Below are positions 51,660 to 63,504 of a DNA stretch of 64,000 nt, piece by piece (position 1 is the first letter of the stretch; every line of letters begins with the position of its first letter). The position numbers and the translations under genes were made by a program. Below the pieces are notes generated by a model. That model saw only the letters and a list, made by a program, of their open reading frames with translations, was not told the DNA's origin and did not search any database. Origin of the DNA: Gymnogyps californianus (taxonomy: Eukaryota > Chordata > Aves > Accipitriformes > Cathartidae); NCBI RefSeq assembly GCF_018139145.2, contig NC_059486.1:9114001-9178000 (forward strand), read 5' to 3'.

Positions 51660-51762
51660 GAGTCTATTCTCAGGCATACCACCAACCCACACTGCAAGCT
51701 GGGGGTCGTTTTGCCTCTCTGTGCTGCCATTTCCCCACCTGCAGCATCAGAACAGCAGTCTC
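51660..51762 (+). mobile_element. MIR-like SINE core relic
   Basis: CAAGCTGGGGGTCGTTTTGC CTCTCTGTGCTGCCATTTCC CCACCTGCAGCATCAGAACAG fits the MIR core pattern 'tgggcaagtcactt-cctctctgtgcctcagtttccccatctgtaaaatgg'. Head and tail are not recognisable. Confidence 0.5.
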
Positions 51763-52179
51763 AACTCACACAGGGAAATACTCTGTGGTGGATAAATAAT
51801 GTCCCTGAAAAGTTGCTTCTTAGCCAAAAGGTTGCCCCGTGCGGGGATCCCCTTCTCGGGAAATAACTGGAGTAAGTAAAGTGGATGTCTGATGGGGAGT
51901 CACTAATACTCGTAACTGGAGCTTCCGATTAGAGGTTGGGAAAGCACCTGGACATCTAAACATATGGAAGCCTTTCTTAAGCAATGAACTTTTCACTGCT
52001 TGATCATTAATTCTTACTACTTAAGACTGATCAAGCAAATCAAAGTCCTCAGTAACCTGGCAGTAGATTTCTCCCCCTTAACCTAAGTCCTTTCAAGGGC
52101 ATGGTACTGATTTACAAATCTAAGCAACAGAAAGGGCAAACGGTTTGTACCAAACAGTTGCTTTTCCAGTTGCTCCGTC

Positions 52180-52550
52180 ACGATTTCCAGCCGGAGGGAC
52201 CCGCCGGCGGCGATGCGCAGGGGCGCAGTGCCCCCGTCCGTCGCCCTGCCGCACAACGCTGCCTTCTCCTGCCTGCACAGGCAGCTGAGTGCAGGCAGGG
52301 AAAACGAGCCTGCCCCCGGACGAGACGGCGCTGGGCTGGAGCATGTGCAGCGGTTCCCATCGAGGCGGTGAGCTGTGCTTTCTGGGTCCCGCGTTCAGCC
52401 GCTGCCTGCTCCCAGCTGCCTGCTCCCAGCTGCCCGCTCCCGTGAACCTCGCAGGGTGGACCGAAACACCGCGGTGGTTCCCAGTAGCAGCCCTGGGGCT
52501 CCGGGCCAGGCCCTAAGCACTCGCTGCCGCAGTTCAGGGCGGTCAGGGCT
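52180..52550. promoter_or_regulatory. CpG-island-like block (possible promoter)
   Basis: About 370 bp with clearly higher GC and roughly three dozen CpG dinucleotides by eye, against the CpG-poor background. It starts near CCGGAGGGACCCGCCGGCGG and ends near CTGCCGCAGTTCAGGGCGGT. A good splice-donor match, GCG|GTGAGC, sits at 52367/52368 on the plus strand and could end a first exon. There is no TATA box and no convincing coding frame, although frames are open on both strands as usual in GC-rich DNA. In birds such blocks often mark promoters, here possibly of a long non-coding RNA or of a distal first exon. Assignment to a strand is not possible. Confidence 0.6.
52402..52442 (+). repeat. Short tandem repeat inside the CpG-island-like block
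   Basis: A 14-bp unit, CTGCCTGCTCCCAG, is repeated nearly three times with small changes (the last copy has CCCGCTCCCG). This minisatellite may vary in copy number. Confidence 0.75.
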
Positions 52551-54338
52551 CCACAATGAAGTTGTATGCAGAACTCTCAAACAGTCTTTGAGTTTCCAAA
52601 CCTAACCTTAGCTTAAGGGAGAGGAAAAAACGGTCCTGTTATTAAAACCACATCGTTTCTTACAGTTGATTGTAACAAAATGTCTGTTTTTTTCCTCCTG
52701 CACAGAAAGCCTGGGATAGGGAGGAGTAAGGAAAAAGCCCTGGAACAGCAAGGCTGATGGTAGCTAATGTATGGGCACTATTTCATTTTTCATTGCGTTT
52801 GTCTTTTCTTTCCCTGCTCTCTCTTCCTCCCCACAGTATCTCTGCATTGATTTTTCACTCTGCCTCTTTATAAATGTTTATAAAGCATTTAGGGAGCCTA
52901 GGGAAGAAAAGGTCTCTAAGTACTTAGTAGAGGAAGAACTTAAAACACTGGGCCGCTATATTCTTGCTGACACTGGGCAGTATTTCATGCCATGCAGAGT
53001 GCTGCTCCTACAATATGGTGCTCCTTGGGTGGGGATGATTAAAGCAGGCAAAATCTTAGTGCAGCCCATCTACAGCCACCGCAGCGCAGCCAACGTTACA
53101 GAGAGCAGGAGGATTTGAAACAGCATTGGCATGTACAGCTTGAGCAAAACCACCATGCCAGTAGATGATAAAGGAAACAAATACACATTATTCCACATTT
53201 ACTGTTTGCTTTGAGCAATGAACTTTATTTTCACGTGAAATACTAAATGACCTCCTTGTCTTCCTTCCCACCCACTGAGTGAAGTCTTCTTGATGAAATA
53301 GGAATGGAGATGTTATTAAGCCAATAAATACATTTATTGGTACTATCATGCTGTTCATTAGAGAAATGAAAACAATCAGGGTCTTCATTTAAACTCACAG
53401 GAAAGATGCAGGAATTCATATCCCAAGCATCACAATGTTTCTGATACCTGGAGTGTTAGTGCAGCAGCAGTCCTACCTTCTCACTGGCATTTCTCTCTCT
53501 CTGCTACATTGCTGAGCGTTTCTAATTCCACACTCCGCTTTGGCAACCTTACAGCACCCATGTCCTTAACGAGGATAGAAAACTGCATAGGCAAAGGTGG
53601 AAATCGCCTCTGCCTTGCGTAGGTGCAGGAGGTTCCACAAAGCACTGGAGGAGCTAGGTTCAATCCGGTTTGCATCAAACACTAATTTCAGTATGAGTTT
53701 TTTAGCATTGGTGAAAGATAAAACATTCACTGTCTAAAAAGTGCTGAGGAATGAGAGAAATCATGAAAAGTTATTTTTTTTAATTTGATATCCCTGTTTC
53801 CCCCTCATCATCCTTCTTAAACATATCAAATGGGGCATCTTTGAAACCACTGAGACTTGGCTGATGCTCCGTTCCCCACCCCTTTTCACACAGCTTCATC
53901 TGATTCCTCCTCCAGTGGCCTGACAGCTAATTAGGGGATCCCGCCTTTCATTCCTGCTTGATGCTGCTGCTGCCCCGCATTGCTCCTTTGGCACGTGCTT
54001 ACCTGGGCCCTTCTGGTTATGGACTTCAGTGGCGTAGAAATCAGGAAAACAGCTAGATGTCCATGCTGGAGTTGAGTGGGGTGAAGGGCTGTAGGTGGGA
54101 CAGCAAGAGCCCAAGTTCCTCCTGCTCCTCGAAGTCTGCTTGCAGTGTGGTTCCTTGCCAGAGATGCACAGCACTACCAGACCTGGGTAAGTTGTAATGT
54201 AAGAGGCAAAGTGCCATCGGTGTGTTTTAATCCTTAGCCAATGTAATATTTCAAAGGGGTTGGGGGTGTCCTAGGAAGGTGGGAAGCTAAAATGAAGTCT
54301 ACAGCAATTTTCTTTCTGTTGCTGCATGTTGAATGTTC

Positions 54339-54352
54339 TTTTTTTTTTTTTT
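54339..54352. repeat. Poly(T) tract
   Basis: Fourteen T residues, a simple homopolymer. Confidence 0.8.
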
Positions 54353-56222
54353 ATTCTTGAGGGTGTAATTTTAGCAAAGTGCTGTTTGTCTAACTTCTGC
54401 TGATCCCTCTGCTTGAATGTTATGAAGTTCCAGTCTTTAGAGCACTGTGTTTTATTGGAGGCTTGGATGCTGAAGGTGCCCAGATAATGATACTGCTCCA
54501 GCTGGGGGATGACAGGGAAGCCACAACTTTTGAACCACAGTGGGTGATTGTATGTTATGGATCTACTTATAACCATTCCATGGGGGAAGTTAACAGAGTT
54601 AGTATCTTTTATAAAGCAGTTTTCCAAAGGAAGTTCTTTTTCTGCTGAAGTTGAAATGTTTTGCAGGAAGGTGTCTATTTCAAAGATGTTTTGGCAGAAA
54701 AGTTTGGAAAGGAATGTTTGTTTTGACTCCTTTGATTTGTTTGAGCTGTTTTTTCAATGCTTCAGTAAAGTGGTTGCTTGTTTCTAAACAGAAGCATTTT
54801 GAAATTTCTGTTCTGCAGAATGACTTGAGGTTTTGAGTTTTTGTTCTAATTCAGAGTAGCAGCAACCTTTGAACCATCAGGATACCCCGTAGGTTTAGAA
54901 TTCACCCAACACCGGGTAGGATACGACATCTTTTTGTGTAAGCTCCATTTGTAATTGGTTCTGCTCTCACCTCTGTGAGTCTTTAGCTTGGCCCTCGGTT
55001 GTGAGAATATGTTTGCTAGCATGCCCACAGAAAAGGTCTTCTGATCTGGGAATTGCCTGGTTTTAGTTATTTATGCAATTAAGAGTTCTGCTTGCAAAAG
55101 AACAAATCTTATCAAATGCAACACTCAAAGAATTTTGATAGGCTAGTGCTAGGCTGAGCTTTTAAAGTGTATCTGATACTGGATGGCTTGGTTTGGTTCT
55201 TAACAAAAAAGATGAAAGAGGTCTCAGACCTGCAGCGCAGGTAGGGCCTGTGGGGCTGTGAGAATCGGAAATGCTGGTGGAGGAGGGAGTTACCTGATTT
55301 CCATAGCGTGAAGAACCCCATCCAAGATGGAGCAGCAGGGGTAGGCATCATGTACCCAGGTCGAGAGTTTGTGCTTTAAATGGATGAGGCTGGCTCTTTT
55401 CCACACTAGTATCTCAGAGGAGACATCTGCATGGGCATGGACCTAGTGGGGGTTACATTCAATTCAGGGCGTTTTCCTGGACTGCATTGCTATTTTCTCA
55501 TAGCAGCTAGCACTGTCACTGTAGAGAAGTCCCACTTTTCATGCACACCTTAAAATGACAGAAATTACATGTGTTGGTATTCCGGTGGGTGGGATTGGGA
55601 GAGCCATGCTGGCAGAAGGCAGAGAAGGGGCTGCTGTCCCAGGCCAGCGGTGCGTGGAAGCCAGGACTCCCCTTGGGCTGCTTTCCGAGCTGCTGGTCCC
55701 GAAGGGCAGGACACAGCGCCTCTGAGATCCCAGGTGTTCCTTAGACTTTCATATCTTTGCTGTATTCTGATAAACCAATAAAGCTCAGAATTATTTTGAT
55801 TTAGACAATCCAAAACCTGAAAACAGCTAGACTTACACAGTCAATAAAACAAAACTGTCTCTTCAGCACTGCACTGACAAGGCTCTGAAGAAAGACACAC
55901 AGAGAACCTCTCCACTAATATTAAACTGATATGGCCATTTTTATTCTATAAAGGAGGCTGGTTATGAGATTTAAAAAGACTCATATATCATGCTGCCTCA
56001 TTAATTTTCCATTTGGGCTCAGCTGTCAGAGGATACCATATTAAACTGCTGCCTGGAGTAGTCTTCGGTGGCAGAGAAATGATGTTTGATACCCTTTGCA
56101 TTTCACACAGTCTGTATAAAAGGTCTCCTTGATTTGCCATCCCTATTATTTTCTGTCAGAGAACCCTACACGGCCTCTCCAAAATAATATCACCTCTCCA
56201 AAACCCTGAAGGTCTATTTGTG

Positions 56223-56236
56223 GTTTCCATGGTGAC
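56223..56236. promoter_or_regulatory. RFX X-box-like site
   Basis: GTTTCCATGGTGAC, an imperfect palindrome around CCATGG that resembles natural RFX sites. It lies inside the AT-rich block at 55900-56300. Confidence 0.35.
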
Positions 56237-57104
56237 AAAATGACCCATAATATTCTTTGACTACTTCAGTAAATGAAGGACACAACTGGGCCTTTGAAGA
56301 ATAATAGATTTTTTTCTTTTTCTTAAGAAAAGACATACTTGTGAGCTCAAAAAGGGGGGGGAAAAAAGGATGAAAAAGATATTAAGGGAAGAGATTTGGC
56401 TTGTAACTCAAAGGGCTTTGTGTCAGCAAGTACAGCAGACAGCACTTGTTGAAAAATAGACCTTGAGCCATCTGGTACCAAAACAGAAGTGGGATACAGC
56501 CCTTGTGATGACTGAGATGAAGGAGCTTTTGCTGTAACTCATTTTTACAATAGCTGTGCTACTTAATTCTGAATTCGGTGACACACAGGGCCAGGCGCTG
56601 CAGGTGCAAGCGTGTGGTTAAAACATTTTCTTCCAGGAACTGTCAAAACCCTGCTCTGTGCTGTGTAGGAGGGAGGATGGGATTTTCCAGCAGAGCTGGC
56701 CTGGGGGAGAAGTGGGTGTGAAGGAAGCAGTGAGGCTTTTCTCAGGGTATTTGTAGACTTTGTGGAAAAGCCAGGTTTCCAGTTGTAGCGCTGTTAATGA
56801 TCTGCCCTCGCCGCAGAGCCTGTGCTGTGTGCGCTGAGGGAAGGCGCTGAGCAGGGTGCGTGCTGTCTGGAGCCACTGCTTGCTTATCTGCTGTTTCCTC
56901 CCACTATTGTGGGACTGTCCAGGCTATTTTGCCTGCAACCTCTCTAGGGTAGAATGCATCCCTTACTGTGTGATGAACCGTAAGACCAATGTCTCTTGGC
57001 TACTTTGCATAAAACCAGTAAGAGATTTGTAAACTGCTTAGTCTTGTGAGAGCTACTACCCCAGGAGCATTCACAGCGTGCTCTGGAAACGGGTTTTTAA
57101 ACAA

Positions 57105-57252
57105 AACCACATCTTACAGGTGAAGAAACTGAGACAGAAAGCAGATAACTGAGCTCAGTGGAGCACTGCAGAATCTCTGTGGGAACATTGGGGAGGAGAA
57201 TGCAGGGCTGCTTGTTCCTTCCCCAAGGTACTTTGGGATAATGCTCTTTCCT
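57105..57252 (-). mobile_element. MIR-like SINE core relic, reverse orientation
   Basis: CATCTTACAGGTGAAGAAAC TGAGACAGAAAGCAGATAAC matches the complement of the MIR core ('tttacagatgaggaaactgaggcacagagaggttaag'). Decayed equivalents of the accession-like 'gcagagctgggatt' part follow to about 57250. Confidence 0.6.
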
Positions 57253-60062
57253 CAGATGAACTGTAGTTCAGTTTTCTTTAGTACATGTTCCCAGCCTGTC
57301 CAGTGATGCCGTCCATGATGGTAAGCTGCTAGTCTCGTCATGCACTGGGTCAGAACTGGGTAGTCATTAGGTCAGAAATACGGAGAAAGGACGATTAAAA
57401 TGCCTCAGAACAATAAGTGTGAGATTCCTGGACTGCAGGAGCAGGCACTTCCAGGTGGTTCAGGTTAGCCTGGGTAGGTAAAATCCAAACATCTGAATTA
57501 TCCGAGTGCTGAGGGGGCTGCATTGCAGAGCAGGAAAACTCAGAACGTTCCCAGGAGCCTGTCAGTAATTCCTGCTTCTGAAGTTATCGAGCTTTTCTTG
57601 TGGTGTTTCTGGCCTTTTGGGTGTATTCTGGCACTTTACCTCCCAGTCCTGGAAGAAACAGGGAAGCACAAAGATGACTAAAACTTGAAATGTAATTCCA
57701 GAGTGTCCTGGTGGTTTGCAGATGTCCCTGAAATGACTTTAACAGCTCTTCCCCCCGAGTATGCTGGTGCTGCAAGAGGGGACCAAAGTCTGGTGCAATT
57801 CGTTACTCACTATTTACCCCGCATTTTGGTGTTTTTCTAGCTTGGATGTTTTTTTTGGCCTGAAAATAAATTAACAGCATTTAAAAAAAAAAATAAACCA
57901 AAAACATTTGCATGACTGGCTGCTTGCCTAATACAGGACTGTAATTGAGGCAACTTAAATAATATAAACAGAGACAGAAATGAGGGCAAGATTAAGCCAA
58001 AAAACAGTTTAAACCCACATTTACCACCAGCCTTGACAATTTGAGGCAAAATCTTGCTTGGTTCCTCTGTTCCTTGCATGTGCATGCCTTTGGCAGGGAT
58101 GATTAAAGTCTCTGCTGCTTCCCCTCTAATGTGAACAAAGCCCTTTAGAGCCCTATTCTAGTTTCCTCTTAGCATCGTATTTGGCTTCCTTTGGGACTGA
58201 CCTTTTACTGCCCACAGCCCACCTTCATCCTGTTAGAGGGCCTGCAGAGAGTTGCTAAGTTAAACATCATAAATCCCACTATAAATGATTACACAGAGCT
58301 TTTCACTAACAATCTTCTGTGGGGATATCAAGCTTGATAGAAGCATAAATCATTTAAAGAACATCTGCCTAATGAGGGGTAACCTGGAACTGCTTCCCTG
58401 AGCCTGAGTGTACCAAGGGAAAAAAAAATGTAGGCAATTGGACTATTTTAGCTAGAGCCTGCTAGATGCAAGTGGTTGATTCCTGTTGTCCCATCTATGC
58501 CTTGCTGGACACATGGGACTTGCCCACATTCCATGACAGCGACATTTGCTTTGCCTGCAGCCTATGGCACCAAGAAAGAGGGATATAAGCTTACTTTAGT
58601 GTATGTGGTTGTAACGAAGGTCTAATAATGTGTCTAAACGAAAAGTTCTACAGAGGCAGATGAGACAGAAGAGGAAACCCAAGCAGGTGGTTTAGAGGCA
58701 AGCTGAGCAAAGATGTGCTGTGGTTTGGGAGCTCTGGTTTATGAAATGGCAACAGAACTGGGGAGGCTCAGAACAGGAGCCATGATTTAGGAGGTGGGTA
58801 GAGAATGCACCTGGACTTACTTACCAAGCTCTTGCTTGAAACATCATGGCAGGACACATAGGATCTATTTATGGGAATATAGGAGGGTGTTGAACGCAAG
58901 ACTCGTAGCCAATGCAATGATTGCATTTGTCAGGGAAAGAACAAGGTGAATTTGAAGGAGGGAGTCTAATAAACTTAAGAATCAAAACATGACTAGTAGA
59001 TAAGGAAATTGCTGATAAATGCAAAGGATGAGTTTGCAAGAGATTCTGACATGTTCCTTAGGACCCATCAAGTCTGAATCAGGGCTAACAAGTCTGTTTA
59101 CAGATGATCCTGCAGGCAGAAAACAAACTTAGCACTTGAAAAGCCCTTTCTGTCCTTTCATTAGGTGTGGTGGGAAGAGTTTGAGTTTCCCATTTTCAGT
59201 CACAGTTAAGCTAACCTGTGACTTTGACCATCTGAAAGATACCTGACTGTCAAACTGACGATGGAAGGATTAGTGGGTGAGGAGTAGCAAATGGAAGCTT
59301 TTCCATTTAAAATCACTGAATCATCAGGAAAGGTGTAAACAAACAGCAGTAACCTTGGAATGCAATTGAATCACTCCGGCAGTGCAAATTTGACTGCCAG
59401 ATGCTCATAGCAAGTCTTCGTATCATGGTTTGAAGCTGCTGCTCCCTGATGATAGATTTAACAGAGAGGACTAGCAATAGGAGCAGGATAATTTTTAAAC
59501 TAAAGTTCTTGTCACACAGAACTGGCCATGAGATTTCAGGAAACTCGTTGCCTCCCTGCATAAATAAACTTGCTGGACGTGTGAGTTGTCCGTCACCTTA
59601 TGGTGGGGTCGTTGTTGGGTGTTACTTCTCTCTCTGACCCACAGAGACGGTGCCTTGGATCTTACTATTGTGATTAGAACTGAAACAGGGAGGTCAAGAA
59701 TAGTTCAGTCTTTTCTTTGTGCTGTTGAGGATGAAGTCAATAGGAAGTAAATATTATTGACTGCTGTTTTCATTCAAAAATCAAGATTCATTGAGGTGAA
59801 TCTGAGGTCAATAGAAGCTCTCAAGGGGGAGGAGACCAATAAATCATGACACTGAATAAAACAATATTTGTAATGCAGCTAATTTTGGATATTGAGCGTT
59901 ATTTGATCTAGTGGCATTTTTTTTTGTTTTTGTTTTTGTTTTTTTTTTTTTAAATTCTCCTGTTAACCAGATTGGCAGATTGTTCCGTTTAAAAAGACTT
60001 TTAGTCTTACTCCAGTTATGTACTCTTAACTACAGTGGATTGAATTTCACCCAGGTGTAAAG
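57253..60062. other. Non-coding, no recognised gene
   Basis: 58255-58390 is AT-rich (ATCATAAATCCCACTATAAA, GCATAAATCATTTAAAGAAC) and looks like possible conserved non-coding DNA. Otherwise nothing is recognised except the T-rich tract at 59917. Confidence 0.45.
59917..59951. repeat. T-rich (TTTTTG) tract
   Basis: T runs broken by single G residues at about six-base spacing, ending in T13. It could be the decayed A-tail complement of a retroposon, but no body was recognised. Confidence 0.8.
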
Positions 60063-60150
60063 AAATTGTAGAGTAATTTAAGTTGGAAGGGATCTTTGGA
60101 GTTTATCTGGTCCAACCTCTGCTTGGAGCATGGCCAACTTTCAATGGAAA
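60063..60150 (-). mobile_element. CR1 LINE 3'-end fragment
   Basis: The stretch around 60081-60135 (AAGTTGGAAGGGATCTTTGG, then TCTGGTCCAACCTCTGCTTG) matches the complement of the 3' untranslated end common to avian CR1 elements, so the element points leftward. The terminal 8-mer repeats expected at its left edge are decayed. To the right the match is lost after about 60150, which fits the usual 5' truncation. It has no coding part. Confidence 0.75.
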
Positions 60151-60701
60151 CTCGATATGGTTCTGTGTTGTGATGATCCCAACCATGGGCACTTTACAGA
60201 GATTGAACCAAACAGCAGTCCTTTCCCAAGGAGCTTTTTCATCTCTCCTTAGGCCTTGGGCTTAAAGAAGCAACCGAGACAACATGTGTGAGTAAAGTAT
60301 AAGAACAGCTTTTAATGAAATGAATCTGTCTTTGATTCATCATTACTTTTTAGCTTTGGAAATGGAATGAACATGTGCAAATAAAACGATGATGAAGCTA
60401 GATAACTGGTACTTTTGAAGGAAATATGTGAAGACAAAGTTTATTATGTATATTTGTTCTGTGCCTAGGGCAGTTAAAGTCTACTGCTTGGGTAGTGTGG
60501 GACTGGAGTACCTCATTTAGGGTCATAAAATCTATGAGGAAATGTCACCCAGTATGTTAACATAGTGATGGGCTGTCTAACTTCCTGCTGGAAGGCGGAG
60601 TATTTAGCTCTGCCTTTTGGGACAATAGAAGTCTACATTTTCAGTGTTTGCTCAGAATTTGAGACAGTTTGAAGAAGCCTCATATTCAAGATGTGCTAGG
60701 G

Positions 60702-60765
60702 ACCCTCTTTTGAAAATCAGGCCACCTAAACACGTTGCAAGTGAGGCAACCTAAAGCTCACTAGA
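60702..60765. repeat. Fragment of an ancient interspersed repeat
   Basis: CTCTTTTGAAAATCAGGCCA CCTAAACACGTTG and AGGCAACCTAAAGCTCACTAG show the 'ttgaaaatcaggcc' edge and 'aggcacctaaa' arm typical of the group at 31.4 and 33.3 kb. Confidence 0.4.
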
Positions 60766-61366
60766 CTATAAAAAGGTTGACCACTCTTAGATCAAAGGTA
60801 ACTTTCTATGCATCTTCATGAAGGGGGCTAAGGACATGGCTATAAAGCACAGATTGCCATGGGGAATTCTAGCTAGTTTTAAATGATCCAGCTTGGATAC
60901 TAAAAGCAGCATAGCTGAACTTGCACAGAGTTCAAGTAGGGCTAATGAGTCTTGGTTGGTATATTTGCCTGGGTGGAGCTCTTTCTCTACTTAAACCTTA
61001 AGTGGGTGTAACTGAGTTCTCTTTATGGCATTACTTTGTGTGATGTAAGCGTATGCAAGTAGGACATGTTTACAGGAGATGATAAGATGTATTTTGGGGT
61101 AGGGGGCACAGGCAGAGATGGAGGGGGACGTGCTTAAAGTACAATCCTTGGCAACTATGAGTCTTTTACAGCATCTTTTTCATTTAATTGAATAAGACAA
61201 TACGAACTAGATAGTAATCTCACTAAAGATTTTACAATTTCTTTTGGACAGAGTTTCATTTTTTTCTATGTGTGCGTACATGGCCTTGATCAATGTGGCT
61301 GCGTTCTGTGGTTGAGAACTGTGTACCTTCTCTCAGTCCAAAGCAGGGTAATTTGATTAGATTGTC

Positions 61367-61441
61367 AGCTGGTCTAAATAGCTGTTGCTCCACTTGAAGT
61401 CGGTGGAGTTATGCCAGGTTATACCAGCTGAGAATGTGACC
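61367..61441. repeat. Ancient palindromic repeat, second copy of the ACCAGCTGAG family
   Basis: CAGCTGGTCTAAATAGCTG and GGTTATACCAGCTGAG are imperfect inverted arms around GCTCCACTTGAAGTCGGTGG. By hand count, 18 of 28 positions pair between the two arms. It was probably a short inverted-repeat transposon. Confidence 0.55.
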
Positions 61442-61683
61442 ATCGTTTTTACTGAGTCACATTTCTAACCCTTGCTATACTCTTAAATTCCTGAGCTGAA
61501 GCCAGCCCTTGCGATAGCTGCAGGGTAGGATTTTCAGAAGCATCCAGCCTGGGCCTCACTCTGCTCCCTCGGCAGTCAAGGGATGTTTGTTGTGTTACTG
61601 CATCCAGCCCTGGAGTCAAATGGGTGGGATTCAATTAGGCTGCTGCTGTAATGCTGAGGATCTAGTCCTCTGCTGAAGCATAT

Positions 61684-61746
61684 CAGCTTCAGTCCACTGA
61701 AATCAGCAGGGCTGGGCTGGTTCACAGCTGCCTGAGGATCAGGCCT
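61684..61746. repeat. Fragment of a related ancient repeat
   Basis: CAGCTTCAGTCCACTGAAAT CAGCAGGGCTGGGC and an edge reading CAGCTGCCTGAGGATCAGGCC resemble the centre and right edge of the palindromic family seen at 43.3 and 61.4 kb. Confidence 0.35.
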
Positions 61747-63504
61747 TGAGTCTGCTGCTTGTTGTATTAACAAAAGAAGGTTGCAAAACGGTAGTAAAAG
61801 CTGCCTTCTTTACCACAACAGTGCGTTTCCTTCCCTACCTGGAAATGTTGGGTTCTGGTTTGGCTACCTCTGGGATGGCTCTCGAGAAGCAATGCAGTGC
61901 TAACGGAGTAAAGCATTGCCTCCTGGCTGGTTTCCTGATGACCTGGCAGGTGTCAGCATGGCCTTGCCGTGTGCCATCGGAGCTACTGGGCATGCATGGA
62001 TTGATCTGTGTGCACATGGCAGCCGTTTGGCCCTTTGTTTGCTTTGAAGTAGCGTTTCAGCCCTACTGCAGATGGTCAACTACCCACTGTTGCTTTGTGT
62101 TCGTGCAAAGGAAAACTGCAGGCCGCCTTTGTGGCAGAGAGCGCCGCTCTCTCAAACCAGATATTGCACTTCTAGGAGTGCAGTTACTGGTTCAGTTTCT
62201 TTTTGCTTTTTTTGGCTAGGAGATATTTAGGGTTTGGATGTGTTACTGCCAGTCACTCAAAGCAGGAAGGCGGAAGAAGGGATGGCCTTCTGGTTGGCTC
62301 TCACTAAGGCGTTTGCTGCAGGATTGCCAAGTCAAGCAGGGATTTCAGAGGAGGAAATCATTATCTGCACACTTCTTCCTCAAATCTGCCTCCTACTCTA
62401 ACATTAGAGAGCATCTAAAAGTAGCTGCCAGAGCAGCTGCTGTGCCAAGTACAGCATTCCCCAATGGCGTCTTCCTCCCAGAGCAAGCTTGAGCCCGTGT
62501 TGGGAATTAAGGCCGGAGATAAAGTGCTTGTGTTGACTGACTTGCCACTATTCTTCCAGCTGGCTAAACACAAATGACTCACTCGCCAGCCTGTGTGTAA
62601 CCCTTGTCTTCTCTCCTACCTAAAGCATTATGTGGCTTTTACCTATTCCCTCACCATGCTCTTATCTTCTGCTGCTTGGAGAGCTGGAGGTGCCAATGCA
62701 GCTTTGCCTTTGGCTCAGCGCCGTGAGATTTGTGTCTGAAAGAGGGTGGCAACTTGCCAGCCCCCGTCATGCCTCTTGCAGTGTGAAATCGGAGTGGGTA
62801 AATTCCAACTACTTCAGTGGAAAACGGGAGCGGTTCCTCTGCAACCGGGGAGGGCTGCTGGTGCCTGAAAGCACCATCAGGCTCCAAATAGTTAGTGGAA
62901 AACTTAGTGTGTGGCTATATATAACACACACTTGTTCCTCTGATGCATGGGAATTTGTGTGTGTAACTGGGAATCCCAACACGCTTATCTGTGAATAAAC
63001 CCTGAACTGCTTTGCTTCACGAGCTGACTCTATAGTGTTTTGCAGGTCTAAGTTTGTGCTAATTTAAATTTTGTGAATTCCAGAGTTTCATGTTTGTTTC
63101 ATTACTATTTTCCAGTGCTTCAGATTAGGACTAATACTTGATGAAGGCTTTATAACTTCCAAAGATTTACCCTGGTTTTCATATTGCCTAATTTTGTATG
63201 AACTGGGGCAATATGAGAAAACAGGTTAAGCCCCAAGATAAGGAATACATTAAAGATGCTTTTTCTCTCCTGTAATTGCCAAGCCCTCCAACCTGGGCTT
63301 GGATCTTGGAGGGAGTCAGATCTAGGGCACTGTTTTAGCAAGTCTTTGCTTGAAGCATTGTGTTCCTCACTCCAGCAGTTCGGTTCATTTTAGTCTACAA
63401 CATGCCCAGCCTTGTTCTGCCGCTGTTTGAATCCATGGGTCATCTGCTGCGGGACAAATGTGTTTGGTTTTAGGCCGTGCTCTGACTCAAATAGGGTTCA
63501 GTAG
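61747..63504. other. Non-coding, no recognised gene
   Basis: The 157-codon plus frame at 61746-62219 is the second longest in the window. It is cysteine- and tryptophan-rich without any recognisable domain, overlaps a minus frame, and begins right after a repeat fragment, so I treat it as chance. Nothing else is seen before the CR1 fragment. Confidence 0.5.

Larger units (their letters stand above)
52551..57104. other. Non-coding; enhancer-like block 55900-56300
   Basis: 55900-56300 is AT-rich without repeat signature and holds the RFX-like GTTTCCATGGTGAC. 54270-54640 carries a 118-codon minus frame without a domain. I recognise no gene. Confidence 0.4.

Noticed and set aside
61746..62219. 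157-codon open frame, plus
   Set aside because: Composition rich in C, W and F with no recognisable motif, an overlapping minus frame, and a start next to a repeat fragment.
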